This document shows positions 55,668 to 64,000 of a stretch of 64,000 nt of DNA, in pieces. Under the pieces are notes generated by a model. That model saw only the letters and a list, made by a program, of their open reading frames with translations. It did no database searches and was not told the DNA's origin. The DNA lies in assembly GCF_024137025.1 (NCBI RefSeq), contig NZ_JAMYJR010000021.1:62001-126000 (forward strand), in the 5' to 3' direction. This stretch comes from Paractinoplanes aksuensis (lineage in GTDB: Bacteria; Actinomycetota; Actinomycetes; Mycobacteriales; Micromonosporaceae). The translations under genes were made by a program, and so were the position numbers. Each line of letters opens with the position of its first letter. The stretch's first letter is position 1.

Positions 55668-58600
55668 ATGCTTGAGGCAGTGGCAGCCGAGGTGCTCGGG
55701 TCAGTTGTTATGGGGGCCGGAGCGCGGGTTGGCAAACAAGTCGCTGGGGCCGTGCGTCGCCGCCGTGGCCGAGAGACCGACGAAGACACAGTAGCTGGCC
55801 TCTTGGCCGCAGAGCGGGCACTCGACTCTAAGCGATTAATCGCTGTCGACTTCCCCGCAGGACTAGACGCCGGACGATTTAGGGCGCTTATGTCGGACCC
55901 AGCTACCGAAGCCATCGCCTTCGAGCTAATGACCGTAATGCTTACGGGTGCGCCGGCAGCCTCAGCGGAACCGATCTTGAGTCGCTGGCTCGCAGATGGA
56001 GGTCGCCTCCTGCCGGACTTCTCCCAAGCTGTGCGCACAAAGTTCCAACGCGAGATTTTTGCTGCGCTTCGGGACGAATGCGAGCATGTCACGGGTACAG
56101 TCGAACGAGACTTCCCGGATGTCGCAGCGAAATTCAAGGAACAGGCCAACTTTGACAGAATTGCAGCGATTCTGGAGGCCATTGAACGCAAGACCTCTGA
56201 TATTGCCTCCACGCCGAACAAGCTAGACGCGAATGAACAACAGCGATTCCTGGAGTCATACAGAGCTCAAGCAATCGCCGCTCACGGATTCATCACGCCT
56301 CCGGATTTCGAACGCCGCCGCAGGGTCCCGATCGCGGATATTTACGTCAGTCCAAGCATCAAGAAGAGTGGCTTAGGACAGCAAAAAGCGACACTGCGTC
56401 GCATTGAAGACCTGATCCGACAGATCGACCGAACCGTGCTGCTAGGCGATCCTGGAAATGGAAAGTCCACTGCGGCGTCGGTCACGATGTTCACTGAAGC
56501 CTCAAAGTCAGATGGCCTCATCCCGTTCATGGTGATTCTACGAGAATTCGCCTCCGACGCCGATCTGACTGAGTCCATCGTAGAGCACATTGAGAAACGC
56601 CTTCGCGTGGCATACCAATGTCCGGCGCCTGCTGGCCTAATCAACCACCTACTGGATGCTGGGCGATGCTTAATCATATTCGACGGCCTAGACGAATTAC
56701 TCGATACGACTAAGCGACGCGCTGTAACTGACGCGGTCGAGCTATTCTGCAGAAGGTATCCGCTTTCACGCGTACTCGTTACCTCCAGACGTGTTGGGTA
56801 TCTCCAAGCTCCAATGGACACCAAGCAATTCGAGACGTTCGAAATAGACGGCTTCGACGCCGATAGGACAGAGGAGTACGTAAAGAAGTGGTTCCAGCAG
56901 GACGACTCGCTCACCGAGGAAGAAGCGTCGTCCTGGACAGACTCCTTTATGGAAGAAAGCGAGCAAGTTCAAGACTTACGATCCGTCCCACTCCTTCTTG
57001 CGTTGATGTGCATTATCTACAGAGGGGAGCAATCCATTCCGCGAAACAGGCCGGCCGTGTATGAACGCTGCGCTACGATGCTTTTTGAAAAATGGGACAG
57101 TCACCGCAAGATTCATGTAGAGCTTCGTGTCGGCCGCTTGGTAGATCCAGCGATGAAATTTCTCGGATATTGGATGCTGACCCAGTCCGATAAGACCGAG
57201 GGGGTGACGGAAGGAGTACTAATTCAACAAACTTCAGCATACCTCCAGCAGCATGACTTCGAGGACGCGCATGAGGCGGAGGCTGCAGCAAAGGAATTCG
57301 TCGAGTTTTGCCGCGGCCGTGCGTGGGTCTTTAGCGACGCTGGATCGACCGCAGACGGAGAGCCGTTATACAAATTCACCCACCGAACCTTCATGGAGTA
57401 TTTTGCTGGTTACTACTTAACGAGGGCCTACGACACACCCGAGAAACTAGCCAAAAGCTTGGCATCGAAAGTGGCAAATGCAGAGTGGGATGTTGTCGCC
57501 CAGCTGGCTCTCCAGATTGAGGATAAGCACAAAGAGGCTGGCGCTGAGCGTTTCTACAAGTACCTCCTTGAGGAAAGAGTCAGGCGATCGCAAGACAAGC
57601 GATGCAACCTCTTATCTTTCCTATGCCGGTGCTTGCCCTTCGTGACAGTGAAACATTCAACTTTGAGACAACTTATTAACCAAGTGGTCGCGAAGATTGC
57701 AGTTTCTACGCCTGTGCTGACACCTACGGGTGTCTTTGCTGCTTACTCCGCACTAGACGCACTAATAATCAGCGCTATAGGTCCCCGCCGTAGCCTAGTC
57801 GAAACTGAGCTACAAGCGAATATACTTAAGCATGCCAAGAGCGAGGATCAGGCTGAGGTGACCGCCGCCCTCAGACTAGCGGCTTTGGGGTGGGTGGCTA
57901 CTTTCACGCGGGACACGGCAGTGTATTTTCCCGGAGGCGAGTCCGACCAACGTTTATTCGCCTTCTATGCAGAGACTTTTGACTCGGCATATGCGGCCTC
58001 GAAACCCGCCCTTCGCGGGGATGAGATAATCAGCTGCTTCGCATGGACACGCGGGACAATCTCGATTCGGCAGATATCTTCTGGCCAACAAAACAGCGTA
58101 GATCTTCTGCGACCCCTCTGGCGTCAGCTCAGCTTGCCTGGCAACTTCCTCGGGTTTAGCCCCCTTGCCGTCGGATTGGCTCGATGGTTTATAAATGGAT
58201 ACTTTCCAGGACACTTTTTTGCGGATAACCCTGAACGGATGATTTCGGAGATTGGCGCCTTTGTTCGTGAACTGGAAAAGCCACACCTATTGTCACCCAA
58301 AGCAAGAGAGGTAACTACGTCTCTAACTCGTATCGCAGCGGAATCAGATGAAACGTTGCCTTCGGTTTCTTCCCTACCCCTCAACGTCCAAATAGGTGGC
58401 ATGTGGATTTTGATGTCTACGTTCATCAAATCAGAGATGAGAGCACGTCGAATCCTTCGCGATAACAACCCCACAGCGGAGAGGATTAGACTCGCGGCCG
58501 CCCTTGTAGGGGAAGAGATGTCCGTTAGCGAAGCCGTCGAATCTGGCAAGATTTCAGAGGATGCTGGCCGGGAGATTTCACGATGGTTTGCGAACAAGCC

Positions 58601-58691
58601 GCCGTTGAAAATAATTCCATCACAGACACGGCGCCAGGCAACGAGAGCTGCAACCAACACCACTATCGAAAGCGATACATACTTCGAGTGA
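55668..58691 (+). CDS. NACHT-domain NTPase (STAND, NLR-like)
   Basis: 1007 residues. The N-terminal 220 residues form an unrecognised helical domain. The NACHT module has Walker A GDPGNGKSTAAS (about 260-270), Walker B CLIIFDGLDELLD (about 334-346), an RVLVTSRR sensor and the FTHRTFMEYFAGYYLTRA helical segment typical of NACHT proteins (about 575). The C-terminal 400 residues are helical and may be the target-sensing part. Codon use differs from the chromosome: it is AT-richer and includes TTA codons (for example in KRLIAV and NLLSF), which implies transfer and possible bldA dependence. Bacterial NACHT proteins are known anti-phage sensors; defence is inferred from family and location. Confidence 0.88.
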   Translation: MLEAVAAEVLGSVVMGAGARVGKQVAGAVRRRRGRETDEDTVAGLLAAERALDSKRLIAVDFPAGLDAGRFRALMSDPATEAIAFELMTVMLTGAPAASAEPILSRWLADGGRLLPDFSQAVRTKFQREIFAALRDECEHVTGTVERDFPDVAAKFKEQANFDRIAAILEAIERKTSDIASTPNKLDANEQQRFLESYRAQAIAAHGFITPPDFERRRRVPIADIYVSPSIKKSGLGQQKATLRRIEDLIRQIDRTVLLGDPGNGKSTAASVTMFTEASKSDGLIPFMVILREFASDADLTESIVEHIEKRLRVAYQCPAPAGLINHLLDAGRCLIIFDGLDELLDTTKRRAVTDAVELFCRRYPLSRVLVTSRRVGYLQAPMDTKQFETFEIDGFDADRTEEYVKKWFQQDDSLTEEEASSWTDSFMEESEQVQDLRSVPLLLALMCIIYRGEQSIPRNRPAVYERCATMLFEKWDSHRKIHVELRVGRLVDPAMKFLGYWMLTQSDKTEGVTEGVLIQQTSAYLQQHDFEDAHEAEAAAKEFVEFCRGRAWVFSDAGSTADGEPLYKFTHRTFMEYFAGYYLTRAYDTPEKLAKSLASKVANAEWDVVAQLALQIEDKHKEAGAERFYKYLLEERVRRSQDKRCNLLSFLCRCLPFVTVKHSTLRQLINQVVAKIAVSTPVLTPTGVFAAYSALDALIISAIGPRRSLVETELQANILKHAKSEDQAEVTAALRLAALGWVATFTRDTAVYFPGGESDQRLFAFYAETFDSAYAASKPALRGDEIISCFAWTRGTISIRQISSGQQNSVDLLRPLWRQLSLPGNFLGFSPLAVGLARWFINGYFPGHFFADNPERMISEIGAFVRELEKPHLLSPKAREVTTSLTRIAAESDETLPSVSSLPLNVQIGGMWILMSTFIKSEMRARRILRDNNPTAERIRLAAALVGEEMSVSEAVESGKISEDAGREISRWFANKPPLKIIPSQTRRQATRAATNTTIESDTYFE

Positions 58692-58750
58692 CTATAACCG
58701 AAGTCGCTATCGACCTAAGACCGCCGCGTAACACCCGGAGCGCCTCAACT

Positions 58751-59422
58751 TTAGTCACCCGCTATCAAGCGAGTTGTGAAACCGGCGGCAACCAGGCGAT
58801 CAAATGCGCTTTGCACCTCTACAGGAATATCTTGGTGAATCGCGAAACCCCGCTTGGCGTAAAGGTCGACCCTTTGCGTGTCGCCTACGAGCATATTGAT
58901 TACTCGGTTCACATCGCCGATCGATGAGACGTAGTCATCAAGCGACAGCGGACGCGAGGCACACTGGACCATCACTTGAGGCCAAAGCTTCCTACATGTG
59001 GCGTATGCCCGGCGCTGTTGGTAAGGGCGACACATAAGAGTTACGGAGTCGACTTCAACGCCACCGCGCTCAAGCAGCTGACGGGTTAACTGGATGTTCG
59101 CGCCGGTATTCGTTGCGGCAGTTTCGACCAGCACGGCCGCAGGCGGGACGCCATGCCCAATTGCGTATTCGCGATAGTGCATCGCCTCTCCACGCGGGAA
59201 CCGCTCTACGGTTGTTGGAGAATTCGCTCCCGTAAAGACAATCAGCGGAAATAGGTGCTGTTCGTAAAGTTCTGCTGCGACTATCGCAACGCCGAGGTCG
59301 TGACTGCCGAGACCTATACCCACATCGGTGGGAACAAGCCGGTGGTGCATGTCGTGGTACGCCCATAGGGTCTCGATGTCTTCGCGATACTCCGACGAAA
59401 TTTGAACAGACGTGGTGTCCAT
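58751..59422 (-). CDS. YdcF-like (DUF218) protein
   Basis: 223 residues, with the DUF218 motifs GLGSHDLGVAIVAAELY, FPLIVFTGANSP, and the conserved ETAATNTGANIQLTRQLL (Glu-x-x-Ser/Ala-x-x-T/S-x-x-N type). The YdcF family binds S-adenosylmethionine or acts in envelope metabolism; the exact role is not known. It has no membrane helix. It lies seven bases downstream of the GntR gene and is probably co-transcribed with it. Confidence 0.85.
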   Translation of the reverse strand: MDTTSVQISSEYREDIETLWAYHDMHHRLVPTDVGIGLGSHDLGVAIVAAELYEQHLFPLIVFTGANSPTTVERFPRGEAMHYREYAIGHGVPPAAVLVETAATNTGANIQLTRQLLERGGVEVDSVTLMCRPYQQRRAYATCRKLWPQVMVQCASRPLSLDDYVSSIGDVNRVINMLVGDTQRVDLYAKRGFAIHQDIPVEVQSAFDRLVAAGFTTRLIAGD

Positions 59423-59429
59423 CTTCTCC

Positions 59430-60197
59430 TCAGTCCGGGATCTGAAATTTGTACGTCCAGGAAAAATGCGATGCCCTGTGAACCCCCCGGGCGAACTCGA
59501 CCAGTCTCCCGCTTGCCGTAAACGTGCTGCGATGAAGGACTACGACGGGTTCGCCAGGTGGAATTTCTAGAACTTCAATCTCTCCCGGCGTCGGCATTCT
59601 TGAATGCAGAGTCTCGGCAATCGTGTCCGGTTCTAGGCCTTGGACCGTCAGAACCGCAAAGCCTCCGCCCCTTCCAGCGGGTCCGGGCGCCGGGTCAACG
59701 AGCGGCGTGTTAGCTACATCATCAGGCCGGTAGTAGCTAGTTAGTGCATGAGTCGGAGTGCCGGCGTCCTTAACTAGACGCGCTCGCTCGTACACCAGAT
59801 CGCCCTCCGATAGACCAAACGCCTCTGCAACCTCGGCATCGGCCGCTGTCAGGCGAGTCTTATTGGTTTGATCGCTAGGCGCCCAAGGGCGGCCTGAAGC
59901 TTCGCGATCGGCTGCGAAGGCGACTAAGCCGCCGAACTTCCATTTGCTCTTTGCGTACCGCTCAACACCTAGACGTTTCATTCTCGGCCGGCTGCGCACG
60001 ACGGTGCCCCTGCGTCGGACAGCCGTGACTAAACCCTCGGCCTCCAAGAGACGAACGGCCTGGCGAACGGTGTTGATATTCACGGCGAAGTCTCTGGCCA
60101 GGTCTTCCTGTCGTGGAAGAGTTGATTCCGCCCGATATGTACCATCTTGAATCCGATTACGCAGTGCGTCCGCTAATTCTCGATAACCCACGCCCAC
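59430..60197 (-). CDS. GntR/HutC-family transcription regulator
   Basis: 255 residues from GTG 60197, with GAGGGGG eight bases upstream. The frame extends to 60350, but that extension would contain the opposite promoter. The winged helix (YRELADALRNRIQDGTYRAESTLPRQEDLARDFAVNINTVRQAVRLLEAEGLV) is followed by a UTRA ligand domain (about 85-250, YERARLVKDAGTPTHALTSYYRP). GntR/HutC proteins such as KorSA control transfer genes of actinomycete elements. The inverted repeat at 60275-60312 is a candidate operator. Confidence 0.9.
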   Translation of the reverse strand: MGVGYRELADALRNRIQDGTYRAESTLPRQEDLARDFAVNINTVRQAVRLLEAEGLVTAVRRRGTVVRSRPRMKRLGVERYAKSKWKFGGLVAFAADREASGRPWAPSDQTNKTRLTAADAEVAEAFGLSEGDLVYERARLVKDAGTPTHALTSYYRPDDVANTPLVDPAPGPAGRGGGFAVLTVQGLEPDTIAETLHSRMPTPGEIEVLEIPPGEPVVVLHRSTFTASGRLVEFARGVHRASHFSWTYKFQIPD

Positions 60198-60274
60198 CTG
60201 GCGCACCCCCTCAACCTGCGGCAATAAGGCTAGCGGTACTGCGCGAGCACGACCAATCAGGCTCTTAGAAATAG

Positions 60275-60312
60275 CTCTATTGACAGGTGCACCTTCCGCA
60301 CGTCTAATAGAG
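60275..60312 (+). promoter_or_regulatory. Promoter with flanking inverted repeat, candidate GntR operator
   Basis: TTGACA (60280-60285), a 17-base spacer and TCTAAT (60303-60308) form a near-consensus promoter facing the transfer genes. A perfect 7-bp inverted repeat, CTCTATT (60275-60281) and AATAGAG (60306-60312), overlaps both promoter boxes. The rest of the 60198-60599 gap shows no gene. Confidence 0.75.
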
Positions 60313-60599
60313 ATAGCTGTAACGCGGAGTAGCCGGTCGGGCTCCGGCACGGCGGAAGTGGCCTAACAGCTGCACCGTTCGTGATCGTCCCGCCGCGCGC
60401 TTGCTCATTGAGAACTGAACACGCGACTACGGGGTTGCCTCGGGTGTCGGCCGTTGACTTGTCCGGCTGCAAGACATGTCCGCCTGGTGGTTCAACCGCA
60501 GTCGCGACCTCAACTTCTTTCGCTTTTCGCTCGTCAGCGCGGCGTCAGCCGCTCGTGTGGTGGTTGTCGCCGCGCTGGCCCTTCCTTGGAGGAACACCT

Positions 60600-60851
60600 G
60601 TGAGCACGCACGTTCCCCACGACGGCGAGCCCTCGCCGACCGAGCTGGCCGAGATCGAAGCCGAGCAGCCGTTGCTCGACGCCGAGGTGGCTTGGCTGGA
60701 CGCGGAGATCGCGATCCTGGCCGCTGACAGCGGTCCGAGTGACCTGGACTGGCGCCGGGTGCGCCGCGCCGAGGGCCGCGTCATCCGCGAGACCTTCGCC
60801 CACGTCGCCCGTCGCCGTTTCACCCGCCCCGGCCCGCGCCGCGCGGCCTGA
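60600..60851 (+). CDS. Small acidic-basic protein of the element (DUF6284-like)
   Basis: 83 residues from GTG 60600, with GGAGG eight bases upstream. The helical sequence SPTELAEIEAEQPLLDAEVAWLDAEIAIL is followed by a basic C-terminus. It resembles the small DUF6284 proteins commonly found next to Spd-type genes in actinomycete elements. The function is unknown. Confidence 0.7.
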   Translation: MSTHVPHDGEPSPTELAEIEAEQPLLDAEVAWLDAEIAILAADSGPSDLDWRRVRRAEGRVIRETFAHVARRRFTRPGPRRAA

Positions 60852-60918
60852 TCCACCCCAAACGTCTTCCCGCGCTCGCTGGCCGAGTGCCTTCCTGCGC
60901 ACCCCTGGAGGCTGCCGC

Positions 60919-61737
60919 ATGACCGCTCCGACCCTGACCCGCAGCGCCTACCCCGCCAGCATCGACGAGCTGATGCCCAAAGCGATCGAGCTGACCCGGA
61001 CCCTTGACGGTGAGCTGCCCTCGCGGAACCGGTTGATGAAGGAGCTGCGCATTGGCTCCGAGAAGGCCAAAACGGTTCTCTCCGAGCTGGGCAAGCTGGC
61101 CGAACGTGACCAGAACGTCAAGGACCTGCACACCTCGATGGTGATCCGCGGCAGCGTCGCCCCGCGGCCCCCGCTGCACCTGGTGCCCGAGACCCTGCCC
61201 GCCGAGGCCGAGCCACTGCCCGAACCCGGCCCGGTCGCTGAGGCCGAGCTGCTCGCCGAGCCCGCGCCGGTCGTCGAGGCTGATCGCGCGCCGGTGCCGG
61301 CCGCGGAGGATGCGGTGACGCCGGGAACCAGCGTCTCGCGGCTCAAGCGGATCGGCTGGGCGGTGCGGGCGGTGTTCACGCTGGGCATCGCCGCGTCGCT
61401 GGCGGGCAACGTGCTGCACGCCTCGGACAACATCATCAGTCAGGCTATCTCGGCCTGGTCACCGCTGGCACTGCTGCTCACGGTGGAGCTGATCTCCCGT
61501 GTCCCGGTCCGGCGCGGCCCGACCTCGTACCTGCGGCTGGCCGCTACGGCGGTCATCGCCGGGATCGCCGCGTGGGTGTCCTACTGGCACATGGTCGGTG
61601 TCGCTGTCGAGTACGGCGAGACGGGCGCTTCGGCCTACCTGCTGCCGTTCAGCGTGGACGGCCTGATCGTGGTCGCCTCCATCAGCCTGGTGGAGATCGG
61701 CGGCCGGATCCGCGCCCTGATCGAGCGTCAGCCCTGA
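60919..61737 (+). CDS. DUF2637 membrane protein with N-terminal winged-helix-like part (Spd-like)
   Basis: 272 residues from ATG 60919 (CTGGAGG upstream). Residues 15-75 look like a replication/partition-type helix-turn-helix (LPSRNRLMKELRIGSEKAKTVLSELGKLAE). A Glu/Pro/Ala linker is followed by a DUF2637 membrane domain (about 150-272) with four helices (AVFTLGIAASLAGNVL, LALLLTVELISR, AVIAGIAAWVSYWHMVG, VDGLIVVASISLVEIGG). DUF2637 proteins accompany Spd/Tra genes for intramycelial spread. Confidence 0.85.
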   Translation: MTAPTLTRSAYPASIDELMPKAIELTRTLDGELPSRNRLMKELRIGSEKAKTVLSELGKLAERDQNVKDLHTSMVIRGSVAPRPPLHLVPETLPAEAEPLPEPGPVAEAELLAEPAPVVEADRAPVPAAEDAVTPGTSVSRLKRIGWAVRAVFTLGIAASLAGNVLHASDNIISQAISAWSPLALLLTVELISRVPVRRGPTSYLRLAATAVIAGIAAWVSYWHMVGVAVEYGETGASAYLLPFSVDGLIVVASISLVEIGGRIRALIERQP

Positions 61738-61828
61738 TTTCGCCCAGCGGCACAGCCCTCAGCCTGCAAGCGCGTGCTGTGCCGCTGGTCTCCCCATCCA
61801 GTCACCAGACCTTCGGGAGGTCACCAGT

Positions 61829-62017
61829 ATGGCAAGTAACCAGTTCGGTCCGAGTCGCGCCGGCGCCGAGCGCACCGCGGCGGATATCCGCGCCGGGCAA
61901 CGGCAGGCGATGGCCGAGGACGCCGCCCGGCAGCGGGCGGCCGCGTCGGCGGGCCGTGACGGCCGGTCGATCGGCGTGACGCGCCAGCGGGCGCGAGACG
62001 ACGCCGACGAGATGTGA
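61829..62017 (+). CDS. Small hydrophilic protein of the element
   Basis: 62 residues from ATG 61829, with GGGAGG upstream; rich in Ala, Arg and Gln and predicted helical (AERTAADIRAGQRQAMAEDAARQRAA). Not recognised. Its position in the same-strand array of small genes supports it. Confidence 0.6.
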   Translation: MASNQFGPSRAGAERTAADIRAGQRQAMAEDAARQRAAASAGRDGRSIGVTRQRARDDADEM

Positions 62018-62191
62018 CTGCGGCGGCCGACGATGTGGCGCCTGCACCGGCCGGCTCCGGCGACCGTCGCGATGCTCGCGGCGGTCGCGTCGGAGTCACT
62101 GCCCTACACCGATCCGCGGGCTGGCTATCCGCTCGCGCTGGCCTACCAGGCCACCCGATCCGCCCCTTCGACGTCTCGGAACGAGGCTGCC

Positions 62192-62398
62192 GTGACCACT
62201 TCCCGACGCTGGGACCGTGCCCCGGAGACCGACGCTGACCGACGGTTCTTCGACCTGCGCGAGTCCGGCTACACCGGCCCGATCGATCAGGACGGCAACG
62301 CCGTCACCGACCCCGAAACCCTGGCCATCTTCGACGCCCTGGCCGGCGCGACCGACCGGCAGATGGCCGCCCGCGACGCCGGCACCGACGAGTTCTGA
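62192..62398 (+). CDS. Small protein of the element
   Basis: 68 residues from GTG 62192, with ACGAGG six bases upstream. The frame is open back to ATG 62033 and the longer 121-residue form cannot be excluded, since its codon use is also GC3-rich. The sequence DRRFFDLRESGYTGPIDQDGNAV looks globular. Not recognised. Confidence 0.6.
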   Translation: MTTSRRWDRAPETDADRRFFDLRESGYTGPIDQDGNAVTDPETLAIFDALAGATDRQMAARDAGTDEF

Positions 62399-62411
62399 AC
62401 AGGAGGAACAC

Positions 62412-62714
62412 ATGCCGTCCAGATCGGAGGTACCCGAGCCTGGCGAGACGCGCGAGCAGCGTGTGGCCCGGGTCGACGAGGTCCGTGCGCAGCGGGAGGC
62501 CGAGTACCGGGAGCGCAACGCCCAGCGGGCTGCGGCCCGTGAGGCCCGGTTGGCTGCGGGTCCTGCCCCTGTCGAGCCCGCGATGGCCGCGCACAACGCG
62601 GCCCGTGACGCGTGGCTGGAGGCGCATTGCGCGGCCCGCGACGCCTGGTTGGAGGCGCATTGCGCGGCCCGCGATGCCCGGTTGGACCGCGCTGACGTTA
62701 CCGACGAATTCTGA
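62412..62714 (+). CDS. Small charged protein with repeated AARDAWLEAHC motif
   Basis: 100 residues from ATG 62412, with a perfect AGGAGG five bases upstream. The whole protein is helical and charged (EQRVARVDEVRAQREAEYRERNAQRAAAREARL), and the C-terminal half carries three copies of an 11-residue motif encoded by 33-bp DNA repeats (about 62599-62680). Not recognised; it precedes the coupling ATPase by 14 bases. Confidence 0.65.
   Translation: MPSRSEVPEPGETREQRVARVDEVRAQREAEYRERNAQRAAAREARLAAGPAPVEPAMAAHNAARDAWLEAHCAARDAWLEAHCAARDARLDRADVTDEF
62599..62680. repeat. 33-bp in-frame tandem repeats
   Basis: Two nearly complete units and a partial third (GCGGCCCG(T/C)GACGC(G/C)TGG... core) encode the AARDAWLEAHC repeats. 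Confidence 0.8.
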
Positions 62715-62728
62715 AACGGAGACCTCTT

Positions 62729-64000
62729 GTGATGTTGTCCGGGAAGACCCTGGCCCGCGCCGTCGGTGCCGGCTTGGCCTTGATTTCTGCCGGGTGGCTG
62801 CTCGCCCGGAACTCCGACCACGATCAGCCTGGGTACGGGCTGATCCTCGGCGGTATCACCCTGCTGGCCCTGCTCGCCCGCGGCCGTCGCCGCGGGCGGG
62901 GTTCGGCCGGGGTGATCGGCCGGTGGGACCGCCACGCCCGCCGGCATTCCGGCACCGCGTCGGCGGTGGACGTGTGGCGGACCTCGTCGTGGTGGGCGAT
63001 GCGCCGCCGGGCCGCGGTCATCCGCCCATCGCTGGCCACGCTCAGCCGCTGGCGGCGGTGGCGGGTGCCGCTGCGCACCTTCGCCGTTCCCCTGGCGACC
63101 GCGGGGCGGATGACGGTGTGGACCTCCGGTGAGGAATCCACGCTGCGCATCGGGATCCCCGGCACCGGCAAGACCGCCGAACTGGCGAACCGGGTGATCG
63201 ACGCTCCCGGCGGTGTGGTGGTCACCTCGACCGCCACCGACCTCTACGACCTGACCGCCCCGCTGCGCGCCCGGCGCGGCCCGGTGCGGGTGTTCAACCC
63301 GGGCGGGCTCGGCGGTCTCGACTCGTCGCTGCGGTGGACCCCGCTGGCCGGCTGCCACGACCCGGCCACCGCCGGGCGCCGGGCGAAGGACCTGATCGGC
63401 CCGACCCAGGCTGGTAGCGAGGGTGAGCGGTGGGCAATCCAGGCCCGCCGGGTCCTCGCCGTGTGGCTGCACGCGGCCGCCCTCGGCGGCTACCGGATGG
63501 CTAACGTGCAGGCGTGGTGCGCCGACCCGGACACCGCCCGTGAGGCGATCCTGACCGCACTCAAGGAGTCCCCGCAGGCAGCGGCGATGCGCCAGGCCGC
63601 CGCCCAGTCGATCGACATGAGCACTCGCACCCGCGACGGCGTCATGCTCGCCATGGCCCCCGCTCTGGCCTGGACCACCCTGCCGTCGGCCGCGGTCACC
63701 GGCGACGCCGACCCGGCTGAGGCCGGCACGTTCACCGTGGCCGAGCTCACCGACCGGGCCGGGACGCTGTACCTGCTCGGCGACGACGACGGAACGGTCG
63801 GCCCGCTGGTGGCCGCCCTGGTCGCCGAGGTCGCCTACCAGGCCCGGCACACCGCGGCCGGCCGGGCGGGCGGGCGGCTCGACCCAGGGATGGCGTTCGT
63901 GCTCGATGAGCTCGCCCTGGTCTGCCCCATCCCGGTGGACAAGTGGATGGCCGAGCTGCGTAAACGCTCCATTGCCATTCACGCCGCCTGCCAAGGCCTC
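62729..64000 (+). CDS. TraG/VirD4-type conjugative coupling ATPase, partial at right edge
   Basis: At least 424 codons with no stop before the edge. GTG 62729 has GGAG seven bases upstream; ATG 62732 is the adjacent alternative. One or two N-terminal TM segments (AVGAGLALISAGWLLA, YGLILGGITLLALLA) are followed by a RecA-like domain with Walker A RIGIPGTGKTAEL, VRVFNPGGLGGL, and Walker B GMAFVLDELALVCPIPVDKW. These belong to type IV secretion coupling proteins that hand DNA to the transfer channel. The C-terminus (TraM-recognition part) lies outside the window. Confidence 0.9.
   Translation, partial: MMLSGKTLARAVGAGLALISAGWLLARNSDHDQPGYGLILGGITLLALLARGRRRGRGSAGVIGRWDRHARRHSGTASAVDVWRTSSWWAMRRRAAVIRPSLATLSRWRRWRVPLRTFAVPLATAGRMTVWTSGEESTLRIGIPGTGKTAELANRVIDAPGGVVVTSTATDLYDLTAPLRARRGPVRVFNPGGLGGLDSSLRWTPLAGCHDPATAGRRAKDLIGPTQAGSEGERWAIQARRVLAVWLHAAALGGYRMANVQAWCADPDTAREAILTALKESPQAAAMRQAAAQSIDMSTRTRDGVMLAMAPALAWTTLPSAAVTGDADPAEAGTFTVAELTDRAGTLYLLGDDDGTVGPLVAALVAEVAYQARHTAAGRAGGRLDPGMAFVLDELALVCPIPVDKWMAELRKRSIAIHAACQGL

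Larger units (their letters stand above)
55201..64000. mobile_element. Integrative (conjugative) element, left part
   Basis: It begins at the tRNA-His fragment and extends past the right edge. It carries a NACHT gene of clearly lower GC, a GntR/HutC regulator, small conjugation-type genes, a DUF2637 membrane protein and a VirD4/TraG-like ATPase, a set usual in actinomycete integrative conjugative elements. The integrase, replication gene and the reconstituted tRNA-His are expected beyond 64000. Confidence 0.85.

Noticed and set aside
58583..58927. Open frame after the NACHT gene on the plus strand
   Set aside because: It overlaps the NACHT 3' end and the antisense of the YdcF-like gene, and its translation has no family-like features.
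60198..60350. Longer GntR protein starting at 60350
   Set aside because: The extension would cover the opposite-strand TTGACA promoter and its inverted repeat; GTG 60197 has a strong ribosome site and gives the normal family length.

Overview
The window is high-GC chromosomal DNA with strong G/C preference at third codon positions, tightly packed genes and many GTG starts. It contains lipomannan-type mannosyltransferases (MptB and GT87 families), a MoxR/DUF58/VWA operon, LacI-type sugar operators and many secreted polysaccharide-degrading enzymes. This points to a filamentous actinomycete, most like the Micromonosporaceae (for example Actinoplanes or a relative). That assignment is inferred from gene content; no 16S gene is present.

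From 0 to 25 kb the content is mostly housekeeping and envelope functions: a partial trypsin-like protease, an orphan histidine kinase, an MFS exporter, a large secreted multi-domain beta-helix glycosidase (probable GH87), a GDSL lipoprotein, lipoamide dehydrogenase, a DMT-type membrane protein, and an ECF sigma/anti-sigma pair behind a membrane-anchored beta-propeller. These are followed by TspO, an HtrA-like protease leading into a MoxR/DUF58/VWA/VWA operon, a LolD/FtsX-type ABC transporter, an internally deleted SGNH hydrolase and two polyprenol-dependent mannosyltransferases.

From 25 to 46 kb there are a MazG-like pyrophosphohydrolase, a DUF4832 protein beside a type III PLP decarboxylase with a divergent regulator, a subtilase, a second ECF/anti-sigma pair, a frameshifted lipoprotein and a CE4 acetylxylan esterase. 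The most interesting part is at 40.8-43.4 kb: a protein of about 240 residues with gasdermin-like organisation, one base upstream of a CHAT-domain protease. Two cytoplasmic two-component proteins follow.

From 46 to 55 kb lies a decayed DUF11-type surface-repeat gene. Next is a pectin locus: pectate lyase and pectinesterase in one operon, under a CebR-like operator, divergent from a single polypeptide that fuses an ECF sigma factor, a zinc-finger segment, a membrane helix and an extracellular pectate-lyase-like beta-helix. The fusion may sense pectin and switch on the pectinases (inference).

From 55.2 kb to the right edge the sequence is an integrated mobile element. It starts at a tRNA-His 3'-end fragment (attL) and carries an AT-richer NACHT NTPase (putative anti-phage NLR-like protein), a YdcF-family protein, a GntR/HutC regulator with its own operator-promoter, small conjugation-associated genes, a DUF2637/Spd-like membrane protein and the start of a TraG/VirD4-type coupling ATPase. 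The intact tRNA-His and the integrase should lie beyond the window.

Several reading frames are broken (34.75, 36.9-37.03 and 47.26 kb). They may be real pseudogenes or indel errors in the assembly.
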